Assembly (NCBI GenBank): GCA_017458195.1 | Contig: JAFTGI010000012.1 | Coordinates: 1-61,340 of the forward strand | DNA length: 61,340 bases | From: Prevotella sp. | Lineage (GTDB): Bacteria > Bacteroidota > Bacteroidia > Bacteroidales > Bacteroidaceae | Direction of reading: 5' to 3' | In this document: in pieces, positions 25,546 to 34,632 of the stretch | How the letters are laid out: each line of letters starts with the position of its first letter | Numbering within the stretch: position 1 is the stretch's first letter | Made by a program: the position numbers and the translations under genes | Notes under the pieces: model-generated | Seen by the model: the letters and a program-made list of their open reading frames with translations, nothing else | Databases searched by the model: none | Told to the model about the DNA's origin: nothing

Positions 25546-26571
25546 TCATCGCGTGGTCCCGCGGATGATGAGGCGGGTGCGGACGATGCGGCGCTCGGCA
25601 TGAGTGATGGGGATGGTGCCCTCGACGTGACCGATGAGGATGTTGGCGGCCTCCTCCCCTACCCTGACGCCACGCTGCTCGACCGTGGTGAGCATCGGGT
25701 CGCACGAGACGGCTCGGTCGCCGTTGGTGAAACCGCAGATGCTGATGTCCTCGGGCACACGCAGACCCATGCGCTTCACGGTGTAGAGAATGCCGATGGC
25801 CGTGTCGTCGTTGACGGCAAAGAAGGCGTCGGGATGCGGATCAAGGTCGAACATGTCGGGGGTGATGAGCTCCGCGTCCTGACGGTTATCACAGTGGCGC
25901 GTGAGGCGCTCATCGAAGGGCAGGCCGTGCTTCAGCAGGGCGTCCTTATAGCCGTTGTAGCGGTTTTTCGAGATCTCCAGGTTCATCTGCGAGCCGTAGA
26001 AGGCGATATGCCGGCAGCCCGTCTCGATGAGGTGCGTCACGGCATTGTAAGCCCCCATGTAGTCGTCGACGACGACGCGGCTGGCATTGACACCGGTGCA
26101 GATGCGGTCGTAGAAGACGAGCGGCACGCCCTGGTCGATGAGCCGCTGGAAGTGGTCGTACTGCAGCGTGTCCTTGGCCTGCGAGACGATGATGCCGCAG
26201 ACCTTGTTCTCGTAGAACGACTGGCAGAGGCGCACCTCGCGCTCATAACGCTCGCCGCTCTGCGCCACCATGATGCGATAGCCGCGGCTGGAGGCCTCCT
26301 CCTCGATGCCCTTGAGGATGGTCGAGAAATAATAGTGCACCAGCTCGGGGACGATGACGCCGATGACGCGCATGGGCTGCACCCGCGAGTGGCGCAGCGA
26401 CTCGGCCAGCACGTTGGGCGTGAAGTTGTGCTCGCGGGCATACTGCTGGATGAGCCGGCGGCGCTCCTCGGAGATGCGCGGCGAATCCTTCAGCGCCCGC
26501 GACACCGTGGCCACCGAGATGCCCAGCTCGCGGGCAATGTCCTTCATCGTCAAGACTGTGTTCTCTTTCAT
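25546..26571 (-). CDS. LacI/GalR-family transcriptional regulator (MalR-like)
   Basis: 341 aa. The N-terminal HTH is canonical (MKDIARELGISVATVSRALK, residues 9-28) with the hinge helix PNVLAESLR at about 52-60. The rest is a periplasmic-binding-protein-like sensor: VIGVIVPELVHYYFSTILKG, VPLVFYDRI, VVVDDYMGAYNAVTHLIETG, DAFFAVNDDTAIGILY, ISICGFTNGD. Start at 26571 or at the second Met (26547); the latter would suit a promoter whose -7 box ends 9 bp before 26571. It lies between the MFS gene and the divergent starch susC. Palindromes GCAAACGTTTGC before susC and malQ are its likely operators, so it probably controls malto-oligosaccharide use. Confidence 0.93.
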   Translation of the reverse strand: MKENTVLTMKDIARELGISVATVSRALKDSPRISEERRRLIQQYAREHNFTPNVLAESLRHSRVQPMRVIGVIVPELVHYYFSTILKGIEEEASSRGYRIMVAQSGERYEREVRLCQSFYENKVCGIIVSQAKDTLQYDHFQRLIDQGVPLVFYDRICTGVNASRVVVDDYMGAYNAVTHLIETGCRHIAFYGSQMNLEISKNRYNGYKDALLKHGLPFDERLTRHCDNRQDAELITPDMFDLDPHPDAFFAVNDDTAIGILYTVKRMGLRVPEDISICGFTNGDRAVSCDPMLTTVEQRGVRVGEEAANILIGHVEGTIPITHAERRIVRTRLIIRGTTR

Positions 26572-26579
26572 AACCTTTG

Positions 26580-26587
26580 CAAAGATA
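26580..26587 (-). promoter_or_regulatory. -7 box of the LacI-family gene
   Basis: Minus strand TATCTTTG, exact consensus, 9 bp from the first possible ATG. Confidence 0.5.
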
Positions 26588-26643
26588 AAATAAACTTACG
26601 ACATGCGTGCGCTAAACCTTATTTATTAGGCCGCTACGGACGT

Positions 26644-26655
26644 GCAAACGTTTGC
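26644..26655. promoter_or_regulatory. LacI-family operator between the lacI-type gene and starch susC
   Basis: GCAAACGTTTGC, a perfect 12-bp palindrome identical to the core of the malQ operator. It lies 57 bp upstream of the susC -7 box and about the same distance upstream of the regulator's own -7 box, so both could be controlled. Confidence 0.72.
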
Positions 26656-26711
26656 GCGTATCTGTATAACGAATTTAAACAAAAAAAAGTGTAAAGTACT
26701 TGAAATAATTC

Positions 26712-26719
26712 TACCTTTG
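26712..26719 (+). promoter_or_regulatory. -7 box of the starch susC promoter
   Basis: TACCTTTG, exact TAnnTTTG, 70 bp before the susC ATG. There is no TTTG at -33. Confidence 0.55.
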
Positions 26720-26789
26720 CAACGTAATTGCCAAATCAGCTAAAAACAGAACAGATTAACATACTAATAACTAACTCTAATTAAATGTA

Positions 26790-29700
26790 ATGATGAAGCA
26801 AGTAAACATTAAGTTTCCGCTCAGGATGCTCGCCCTCATGATGGGCCTGTTCCTAAGCATGGGCGCCTTTGCACAGATCAGTGTCAAAGGTCATGTGAAA
26901 GATGCTACTGGCGAAGACGTCATCGGCGCTACCGTGCGCGTGCTGGGCACCCAGACGGCCACGGTGACCGACTTTGACGGTAACTTCACAGTGCAGGCCA
27001 ACCAAGGCCAGGACATCCAGGTGACCTACATGGGCTATCAGCCCGCCACGGTCAAGGCCGCTCCCCGCGTCGAAGTGACGCTGCAGGACGACCAGACGGT
27101 GCTGCAGGACATCGTGATCATCGGCTACGGTACGGTGAAGAAGAGCGACGCCACCGGTTCGGTGCAGTCGATCGAAGCCGACCAGCTGGGCAAGGGTTTT
27201 GCCACGTCGCCTGCCGACCTGCTGCAGGGTAAGTCGGCCGGTGTGACCATCACCAGCAACAGCGGTCAGCCCGGTGCAGGCTCCACGATCCGCATCCGTG
27301 GCGGTTCGTCGCTGTCGGCCTCTAACGATCCTCTGATCGTCATCGACGGTCTGCCCATCAGCGGCACAGGCATCTCGGGCTCGAGCGACGTGCTCTCGAC
27401 CATCAACCCCAACGACATCGAGTCGTTCTCCATCCTGAAGGACGCTTCGGCCACGGCCATCTACGGTTCGCGCGCTTCTAACGGTGTGATCGTCATCACC
27501 ACGAAGAAGGGTGCCACGGGCAAGCCCAAGGTGACGCTCGACATGAACACGTCGCTGCAGCAGGTGCGCGAGACGGTCGACGTGCTCGACGCCTACGGCC
27601 TGCAGAAGCTGTTCCTGAAATACTACGGTGACAATGCCGACGCCGTGGCCGCTCTGGGTCCCGTCGACGCTAACGGCAACCCCATCTACAACACCGACTG
27701 GCAGGACGCCATCTACCGCACGGCTCTCTCGACCGAGACCAACGCCAGCGTCTCCGGCGGCATTCAGAACAAGGCCAAGACCTTCAAGATGCCCTATCGC
27801 GTGTCGGCCGGCTGGCTCGACCAGGAAGGTATCCTCCGCACCAGCGACATGGAGCGCGGAACCGTCGGCCTGAACCTGACCCCGACACTGCTCAACGACC
27901 GCCTTACCATCAACCTGAACGGCAAGGGCGTCTTTACGCACAACCGCTTCTCGGACAACGGCGCCATCGGCGCTGCCGTGAAGTATGACCCCATGCTGCC
28001 CCCCTACACAAACCGCGGCATCGTCTTCGACCACACGGCCTACAAGGTGACCGACTTCACCCGCTGGGAGACCAACGGTGCCTCCAACACCATGTCGGTG
28101 CTGAACCCGCTGGCACAGCTGGCACAGCAGCAGAAGAACGCCTACGTGCGCCGCTTCGTCGGCAACGCCCAGTTCGACTACAAGTTCAAGTATGTTCCCG
28201 GCCTGCGCGCCAACCTGAACCTCGGTCTGGATATCTCGACCTCGAACGGCTACAACGAATCCGACTACCAGAGTGAAATCTCCTATCACGACAAGACACA
28301 GAACGGTGCCGGCCTGTGGGAAAAGTACACCCAGCTGCGCCGCGACCAGACCTTGGAGGCCTATCTGGACTACGCCAAGGAGCTGAAGGCCATCCAGAGC
28401 CGCATCGACGTGATGGCCGGTTACTCATGGCAGCACTTCTTCAACAAGACCACTGACTATAAGGAGTCGAATGACGGCAACCACACCCAGTTCGCCACCA
28501 CGCCGCTGTTCAAGACTGAGAGCTACCTCGTCTCGTTCTTCGGCCGACTGAACTACACGCTCATGGACCGCTACCTGCTGACGGCCACCATCCGCCGCGA
28601 CGGTACCTCGCGCTTCCAGAACAACAAGTGGGGTACGTTCCCCTCAGTGGCTCTGGCATGGCGCATCAGCGAGGAGGGCTTCCTGAAGAACCAGAACACG
28701 CTGTCGAACCTGAAGCTGCGTCTGGGCTGGGGTATCACCGGTCAGCAGAACATCGGCCAGGGCGACTATCCCTCGATTGCCACTTACCACACCAACCAGG
28801 GTGGTTCGTACTATATGTTCGGCAACAACGTCATCGTGCCCATCACGCCGAAGGGCTATGCCGGACAGCTGAAGTGGGAGGAGACCACGACTTACAACAT
28901 CGGTCTGGACTTCGGATTCCTGAAGAACCGCATCAACGGTAGCATCGACGTCTACAAGCGCACGACGAAGGACCTGCTCAACGAGGTGCCCCTGGTGACG
29001 GGTACGAACCTGACCGACATGTTGCTCATCAACGTCGGCGACCTTGAGAACAAGGGTGTCGAGCTGGCACTGAACGTCGTTCCCGTGCAGTCGAAGGACT
29101 GGCGCTGGGAGGTCGGCTTCAACGTGGCCTTCAACAAGAATGAGATTACGAGACTGACTGCCTTCGAGGATCCTGGCTACCAGGGCGTGAAGGCCGGCTA
29201 CATCTCCGGTGGCGTGGACAACTACGTGCAGAAGCAGATGACGGGCCACTCAATCAACAACTTCTGGGTCTACCAGCAGGTTTACGACCAGAACGGCCGT
29301 CCCCTGAACGGTGTCTTTGTCGACCGCAATGCCGACGGCACCATCGACGACAACGACCGCTACTTCTACACGCACCCCGATCCCGACGTGACCTTCGGTC
29401 TGAACACCGAGCTCAACTGGAAGCGCTGGACGCTGTCGGCCTCGGCCCGTGCCAACCTGAACAACTACGTCTACAACAACGTGGCCTCGGACGGCGAACT
29501 GCTCAGCGACATGTGGACCAACAGCTTCGTCTCGAACCGCGTGGAGACCGCTCCCTTCTCAGCTGTGGTACAGTCGAACCAGCACTACGTGAGCGACTAC
29601 TACGTGCGCAACGCCTCGTTCCTGAAACTCGACAAGGTGACCCTGGCCTACGAACTGTGCGACTGGGCCCGCGTGCACTTCACTGCACAGAACTTGCTGA

Positions 29701-29807
29701 CCATCACCAACTACGACGGACTGGATCCTGAAGTCTATGGCGGCATCGACAACAACATGTATCCGCGTCCCCGCACCTATCTGCTGGGCGTCAGTCTGAA
29801 CTTTTAA
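26790..29807 (+). CDS. susC: SusC/RagA-family TonB-dependent transporter (starch PUL)
   Basis: 1005 aa: signal peptide (MLALMMGLFLSMGAFAQ), carboxypeptidase-like domain (VKGHVKDATGEDVIGATV), TonB-box region (LQDIVIIGYGTVKKSDATG), plug with IYGSRASNGVIVITTKKG, and a barrel ending YLLGVSLNF. It carries maltodextrins across the outer membrane. It heads the operon susC-susD-susE-susF; susD follows after 16 bp. It is distinct in sequence from the SusC at 6651-9653, as expected for a different glycan. The starch assignment comes from the neighbours (two amylases, LacI regulator, MFS maltose-type transporter). Confidence 0.95.
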   Translation: MMKQVNIKFPLRMLALMMGLFLSMGAFAQISVKGHVKDATGEDVIGATVRVLGTQTATVTDFDGNFTVQANQGQDIQVTYMGYQPATVKAAPRVEVTLQDDQTVLQDIVIIGYGTVKKSDATGSVQSIEADQLGKGFATSPADLLQGKSAGVTITSNSGQPGAGSTIRIRGGSSLSASNDPLIVIDGLPISGTGISGSSDVLSTINPNDIESFSILKDASATAIYGSRASNGVIVITTKKGATGKPKVTLDMNTSLQQVRETVDVLDAYGLQKLFLKYYGDNADAVAALGPVDANGNPIYNTDWQDAIYRTALSTETNASVSGGIQNKAKTFKMPYRVSAGWLDQEGILRTSDMERGTVGLNLTPTLLNDRLTINLNGKGVFTHNRFSDNGAIGAAVKYDPMLPPYTNRGIVFDHTAYKVTDFTRWETNGASNTMSVLNPLAQLAQQQKNAYVRRFVGNAQFDYKFKYVPGLRANLNLGLDISTSNGYNESDYQSEISYHDKTQNGAGLWEKYTQLRRDQTLEAYLDYAKELKAIQSRIDVMAGYSWQHFFNKTTDYKESNDGNHTQFATTPLFKTESYLVSFFGRLNYTLMDRYLLTATIRRDGTSRFQNNKWGTFPSVALAWRISEEGFLKNQNTLSNLKLRLGWGITGQQNIGQGDYPSIATYHTNQGGSYYMFGNNVIVPITPKGYAGQLKWEETTTYNIGLDFGFLKNRINGSIDVYKRTTKDLLNEVPLVTGTNLTDMLLINVGDLENKGVELALNVVPVQSKDWRWEVGFNVAFNKNEITRLTAFEDPGYQGVKAGYISGGVDNYVQKQMTGHSINNFWVYQQVYDQNGRPLNGVFVDRNADGTIDDNDRYFYTHPDPDVTFGLNTELNWKRWTLSASARANLNNYVYNNVASDGELLSDMWTNSFVSNRVETAPFSAVVQSNQHYVSDYYVRNASFLKLDKVTLAYELCDWARVHFTAQNLLTITNYDGLDPEVYGGIDNNMYPRPRTYLLGVSLNF

Positions 29808-29823
29808 ATAGCACATCAACATT

Positions 29824-31419
29824 ATGAAACAGAATATATTGAAAAACGGTATTTTCTCGGTCGCCATGGCTTCTGCCTTTGCCTTCACGGCCTGCACCGG
29901 CGACCTGGACGTGACACCTATCGACCCCAACCTCGATACGCCTGAGAACGTCCTGACCAGCATTGAGACCTATAACCAGCTGCTGGCAAAGTGCTATTCG
30001 GCACTGTCGGTCAGCTCGCCCGACGGCGAAAGCGGCACCCCTGACATCAAGTCGATCGACGGCGGTTTCGGTCAGTATCTCCGCGCCCTGTTCAACCTGC
30101 AGGAGCTGCCCACCGACGAGGCCGTGATGAACTGGAACGACGGCACCATCAAGGACCTGCACGGTCTGAGCTGGGCCACCAACGACGGTTTCGTGACCGC
30201 TGCCTATGGCCGTATTTTCTATCAGATCGGTCTGTGCAACGAAGTCATGCGCCGCATCGATGCCTCTGCATTCGCCAGCGACGCCAAGATGCAGCAGTAT
30301 CGCGCCGAGGCCCGCTGCCTGCGCGGTCTGAGCTACTATCACGCTATCGACATGTTCGGCAATGTGCCTTTCCTCGACGAGAATTCGGAGGTGGGCGGCA
30401 GCTCTCCCTCGCAGATCAGCCGCACCGACCTCTTCGCCTGGCTTACGCAAGACCTGGAGGAGACGGCCGACCAGCTGCCCGCTGACCCCGAGAAGTATCG
30501 CGCCGGCAAGGGTCTGGCCTACATGCTGCTGGCCAAGCTCTACCTGAATGCCGAAGTCTACACCGGCACTGCCAACTACGCCAAGTGCGCCGAGTACTGC
30601 GGAAAGATCATCGACCTGGGCTACACGCTTGAGTCGTCGGGCGACTTCTTCAAGATGTTCTGTGCCGACAACGACCAGCTGCTGGGCAAGGGCCACGAGC
30701 TTATCTTCAGTGTCTATCAGGACCACCTGAACACCCAGGCTTATGGCGGCACATCCTATATCATCAACGGCGCCTGCGGCGGTCAGGCCGACTATGCAGC
30801 CGACTTCGGTCTGGGCGGCAGCGGCTGGGCCGGCATCCGCGTGAGCGAGGAAGTGTACTGGAAGTTCCAGAGCTATGACATCCGCAACCGCTTCTACCTG
30901 ACCAACGCCGAGGCTACTGAAGTCATCACCGACCTGGGCGACTTCGAGAAGGGCGGCATGTCGCAGCTGAAGTTCACCAACCTGAAGGCCAACGGCACCA
31001 TCCTTTCCGATGCCAACTCGTTCGCCGACACCGACTTCCCCATGTTCCGTCTGGGCGATGTCTATCTGATGCTGGCTGAGTGCCAGGTCGTCGGTGGCGC
31101 CAACGTCAGCGTCAACGGCCACGACGGTCTGTGGTTCTTCAATCAGATTCGTTCACGTGCCGGCCTGAACACGCTCAGCTCGGTCACGAAGCGCGACATC
31201 ATCGACGAGCGCAACCGCGAACTGCTCTGGGAGTGCCATCGCCGCAGCGACCTTGTGCGCTTTGGCCTGTTAACTTCCGAGTCAGAGCTCTGGGCCTTCA
31301 AGGGCATGAACAGCAACATCGGCACGCCTCACGGTGTCGACAGCCACTTCAACCTCTATCCCATTCCCTCGAGCGACCTCATGGCCAACTCGAACCTGAA
31401 GCAGAATGCAGGATATTAA
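29824..31419 (+). CDS. susD: SusD-family starch-binding outer membrane lipoprotein
   Basis: 531 aa: lipoprotein signal (MASAFAFTACTGDLDVTPID), RagB/SusD core (YNQLLAKCYSALSVS, AEARCLRGLSYYHAIDMFGN, AGKGLAYMLLAKLYLNAEVY), and the C-terminal family block (FRLGDVYLMLAECQVVGG, FNQIRSRAGLNTL, DERNRELLWECHRRSDLVRF), ending LKQNAGY. It cooperates with SusC as the lid of the importer. The 3' end overlaps nothing; susE starts 37 bp later. Confidence 0.95.
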   Translation: MKQNILKNGIFSVAMASAFAFTACTGDLDVTPIDPNLDTPENVLTSIETYNQLLAKCYSALSVSSPDGESGTPDIKSIDGGFGQYLRALFNLQELPTDEAVMNWNDGTIKDLHGLSWATNDGFVTAAYGRIFYQIGLCNEVMRRIDASAFASDAKMQQYRAEARCLRGLSYYHAIDMFGNVPFLDENSEVGGSSPSQISRTDLFAWLTQDLEETADQLPADPEKYRAGKGLAYMLLAKLYLNAEVYTGTANYAKCAEYCGKIIDLGYTLESSGDFFKMFCADNDQLLGKGHELIFSVYQDHLNTQAYGGTSYIINGACGGQADYAADFGLGGSGWAGIRVSEEVYWKFQSYDIRNRFYLTNAEATEVITDLGDFEKGGMSQLKFTNLKANGTILSDANSFADTDFPMFRLGDVYLMLAECQVVGGANVSVNGHDGLWFFNQIRSRAGLNTLSSVTKRDIIDERNRELLWECHRRSDLVRFGLLTSESELWAFKGMNSNIGTPHGVDSHFNLYPIPSSDLMANSNLKQNAGY

Positions 31420-31456
31420 TATTGAATACGTTAAATCTATAACAGAACGATTGAAT

Positions 31457-32557
31457 ATGAAAACAATATATTTCAAGAGTGGTTTGCTCTTCGCTGCCGT
31501 TGCCATGCTGTTTGCTGCCTGCGACTCTGACCGCGACGACAACCCGATACTCGACACGGACAACATGCCTTCGCAGTTCGTGCTCAACACGCCGGCATAC
31601 GCCACACAACTCACGGACCTGGCCACCAGCAGCACCGTCAACTTCAGCTGGAGCCAGCCTGCCTACGGCTTTGCTGCACCCACGACCTACACGTTCCAGA
31701 TCTCGACCGACGACACATGGAACGACGCCGTGCTTAACGAGAATGGCGACGTGATCACGCCTGCCACCTACCTGGACCTTGCCGGTTCGTTCACGACCGT
31801 CACCGGCGGCGTGAATGCCAATGCCATCAACAACGCCATCCTGGAACTCAAGGGTTGGGATGAAGACTCCACGCTGCCCGCCAACATGGACATCTACATG
31901 CGTTGCAAGGCTATGCTGGCCGACACTTCCGTGCCTTCGCTCTATTCGAACTCAGTCAAGCTGCTGGTCGTGCCCTCCAAGCCCTCGTCGTCGTTCGACG
32001 AGTTTGTCTATGCCATTGGCGACGACAGCAGCTGGTCCACCGTCCACAAGCTGCGCAGCGCCCTCGACGAAAACGGCATGTTCAACGGCGAGTACCGCGG
32101 TTTCGGTTTCCTGAACACCGAGTTCAAGTTCCGCAGCCATGAGGACAGCTGGGACGCTCCCGACTGGGGCTTCCTCGAGGACGGCAAGCTCGAGGCACAG
32201 GCCGGCAACATCGCCGTTCCTGCTCCCGGATTCTACATGATAGAGATGAGCCTTGTCGACCTGAGCTTCAAGATCACCGCCGTCAACAGCATCAGCATCG
32301 TGGGCTCCGGCGCCGGTGGCTGGGAGAATGACCTCGACCTGACCTACGACGAGGCTTCAGGCGCCTGGAAGGGCACGGTGAACCTTGAGGACGGTGAGAT
32401 CAAGTTCCGCATGAACCACGACTGGACCATCAACTGGGGTGGCGAGGCCGACGGCCTGACTCAGGACGGTGCCAACATCGAAGTGACTGCCGGTACCTAC
32501 AGCGTCGAGCTCTATGTCACCTACGAGGGCGACTCCAAGGTTAAGCTCAGCAAATAA
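31457..32557 (+). CDS. susE: SusE-like outer membrane starch-binding lipoprotein
   Basis: I start at 31457 (MKTIYFKSGLLFAAVAMLFAACDS), which gives a clean lipoprotein signal; an earlier ATG would overlap susD. 366 aa. Residues about 25-165 are the SusE N-terminal Ig-like domain (SSTVNFSWSQPAYGFAAPTT). Two SusE/F binding modules follow, FVYAIGDDSSWSTVHKLRSA... and SISIVGSGAGGWENDLDLTY...GTYSVELYVTYEGDSKVKLS. Surface-exposed and expected to bind maltodextrin helices. Cotranscribed with susC, susD and susF. Confidence 0.88.
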   Translation: MKTIYFKSGLLFAAVAMLFAACDSDRDDNPILDTDNMPSQFVLNTPAYATQLTDLATSSTVNFSWSQPAYGFAAPTTYTFQISTDDTWNDAVLNENGDVITPATYLDLAGSFTTVTGGVNANAINNAILELKGWDEDSTLPANMDIYMRCKAMLADTSVPSLYSNSVKLLVVPSKPSSSFDEFVYAIGDDSSWSTVHKLRSALDENGMFNGEYRGFGFLNTEFKFRSHEDSWDAPDWGFLEDGKLEAQAGNIAVPAPGFYMIEMSLVDLSFKITAVNSISIVGSGAGGWENDLDLTYDEASGAWKGTVNLEDGEIKFRMNHDWTINWGGEADGLTQDGANIEVTAGTYSVELYVTYEGDSKVKLSK

Positions 32558-32587
32558 GTTGTGTAATATAATTAAATGGAAAAGAAT

Positions 32588-34414
32588 ATGAAAAAGATAT
32601 TTTTTGCAGCATTTGCTATCCTGTCTTCGTTCGCACTCACATCGTGCGACGAAGACTACAACGAGGGTCTGATGCCTCCAATGTCGTCGCCCGCCGAGAC
32701 GCCTCAGACGGTGGCCTTCGGTAATGGCGCCGTGACCACTGTGAGCACGATTGACCTGGCAGCAGTAGAGAAAGACCTCGTGAAGGTCTGCAACATCACG
32801 GCTCCCACCGTCAGCGATCCTGAAGCCACATTCGTCGGCTACACGCTGACCATTGGCGAAAACGTGCTTGAGATCACCCCCGAGGGTGAGGTCTCCACCG
32901 AGGAGATCACGGCCATCGTCCTGGACTACTACGGCAAGCGTCCCGTAGAGCGCGAGATTGATGGCGTCGTGCGCTGCTACTATGCCAAGGACGGCCAGAA
33001 CATCGTGACCGTCTCTGACCCCTTCAAGATCAAACTGATTCCTGAGGCTCCTCAGATTTCGGACAACTACTACATCGTGGGCGGTCCCAACAGCGACTGG
33101 GCAGCCTCAGCCAGTGCCCGCAGCATCAAGTTCAGCCACAGCGACGCCGACGTCTACGAGGATCCCATCTTCACCGTCATCTTCGATGCTGCTGAGGGCG
33201 ACACCTGGTTTGCCATCGGCGACGATGCTGCTTGCGACGCCATCGGCAATGGCGACTGGAGCAAGCTGCTTGGCGTCGTGGGCGGTCAGAGCGACGCCAC
33301 CGAAGGCAGGCTCGACTTCCGTTACAACATGGGTGCCGACAACTCGTTCTGCGTGCCCGCCGGTACAGCCAAGAAGATCAAGGTGACCATCGACATGATG
33401 GAGTACAGCTTCAACGTTGAGACTATCAACGTGGCCGACAACTACTACCTGGTGGGTGGTCTGCTCGACTGGGGTGCCTCAGCCGCCTCGAAGGAGCAGA
33501 AGTTCAGCCACAGCAGCGCCAGTGTGGCCGAAGATCCCGTGTTCACCTACGTGCTTGAGAGCAATGGCAGCGAAATATGGTTTGCCATCGGCGACGACGA
33601 GGCTTGCGACGCCATTGCCAACGACAACGACTGGTCGAAGCTCTACGGCACCACTTCCGGTAACGGCAACAACGGCGAAAGCGGTTCGCTCTCACGCCGC
33701 ACTTCGCTCAGTGACGACGGCTCATTCAAGGTCGACGGCACGGCTAAGTACTACCGCATCCAGATTAACATGTCCGAGCTGACCTACACCATCACAGCGC
33801 TTGACTTTGCCCAGTATATCTACGAGGCAGGCGTCAACAATGGGTGGGGCGGCACTCAGCAGCCTCTCTACTGCGGAGACGGAAGCGGCCTCTACACAGG
33901 CTTCTTCTATGCCAAGGAAGACAGCTGGACCGACGGTCTCGGTGCCTTCAAGTTCCGCGGTGATCCCGACAACTGGGACAATGGCAACTGGGGTTCGGGA
34001 ACGTACAACGACGAGGGTGGCACGCTGGTTGATACCGACGCCGACAACCTCTTTGCACAGCCTGGCTTCTATCGTGCCGACGTGAATCTGGCCGACATGA
34101 CCTACACGCTGACTCCCATCCACAGCGTCTTTGTGGTCGGCAGTGCCGTCAACAACGACTGGGACACCGGCGTCGAGATGACCTACAACTTCGAAAAGCT
34201 CTGCTGGGAAGTTGACACCGAGCTGGGCGAAGGCGTCATCAAGTTCAAGGGCAACGGCACCTGGGACACGCAGGACGGCAACTGGGGCGGCACGCTCGAG
34301 GACATCATCAACGGTTCGAACGACAACATCCCCGTCAGCGTTACCGGCAAGGTGCACATCGAGTTCTATCCGCTTTGCGAAACGAAAGCTTACGCTACGG
34401 TCACGGCCCGCTAA
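32588..34414 (+). CDS. SusF-like multi-module starch-binding lipoprotein
   Basis: About 608 aa starting at MKKIFFAAFAILSSFALTSC (lipobox FALTSC); an ATG four codons earlier is also possible. After an N-terminal domain to about residue 150 there are four binding modules. The first two are close duplicates (NYYIVGGPNSDWAASASARS...AEGDTWFAIGDDAACDAI and NYYLVGGLLDWGASAASKEQ...SEIWFAIGDDEACDAI), the third begins YIYEAGVNNGWGGTQQPLYC, and the last VFVVGSAVNNDWDTGVEMTY. The internal repeat suggests a recent tandem duplication of one module. Last gene of the susCDEF operon, followed by a terminator. Confidence 0.85.
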   Translation: MKKIFFAAFAILSSFALTSCDEDYNEGLMPPMSSPAETPQTVAFGNGAVTTVSTIDLAAVEKDLVKVCNITAPTVSDPEATFVGYTLTIGENVLEITPEGEVSTEEITAIVLDYYGKRPVEREIDGVVRCYYAKDGQNIVTVSDPFKIKLIPEAPQISDNYYIVGGPNSDWAASASARSIKFSHSDADVYEDPIFTVIFDAAEGDTWFAIGDDAACDAIGNGDWSKLLGVVGGQSDATEGRLDFRYNMGADNSFCVPAGTAKKIKVTIDMMEYSFNVETINVADNYYLVGGLLDWGASAASKEQKFSHSSASVAEDPVFTYVLESNGSEIWFAIGDDEACDAIANDNDWSKLYGTTSGNGNNGESGSLSRRTSLSDDGSFKVDGTAKYYRIQINMSELTYTITALDFAQYIYEAGVNNGWGGTQQPLYCGDGSGLYTGFFYAKEDSWTDGLGAFKFRGDPDNWDNGNWGSGTYNDEGGTLVDTDADNLFAQPGFYRADVNLADMTYTLTPIHSVFVVGSAVNNDWDTGVEMTYNFEKLCWEVDTELGEGVIKFKGNGTWDTQDGNWGGTLEDIINGSNDNIPVSVTGKVHIEFYPLCETKAYATVTAR

Positions 34415-34456
34415 GCTGACGACAGTTTATTCCACACAGGTTTCTTAGCCTGCAAC

Positions 34457-34494
34457 AAGGAGGTGTGTCATAATTGACATGCCTCCTTTTTTTG
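34457..34494 (+). terminator. Terminator of the susCDEF operon
   Basis: A 14-bp imperfect stem (34457-34470 with 34475-34488, AAGGAGG paired with CCTCCTT) with loop TAAT, followed by a long T-run. Confidence 0.85.
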
Positions 34495-34526
34495 TTTTTT
34501 AAAACCCGCCACAGGGAGGACCGCAG

Positions 34527-34540
34527 TGTAAACGATTGCA
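34527..34540. promoter_or_regulatory. Degenerate LacI-type operator before the amylase operon
   Basis: TGTAAACGATTGCA differs from the malQ-type site TGCAAACGTTTGCA at two positions. It lies 56 bp upstream of a weak -7 box (TAACTTCG, 34596-34603) and 93 bp before the ATG. Confidence 0.5.
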
Positions 34541-34632
34541 CATCGCTTTATGCCCTTTCGTGAAGCGACTTGCGCCTTGATTGGCGATTTTGTTGTAACT
34601 TCGCCGACATAAATTACCAAACCAACCAAGAA

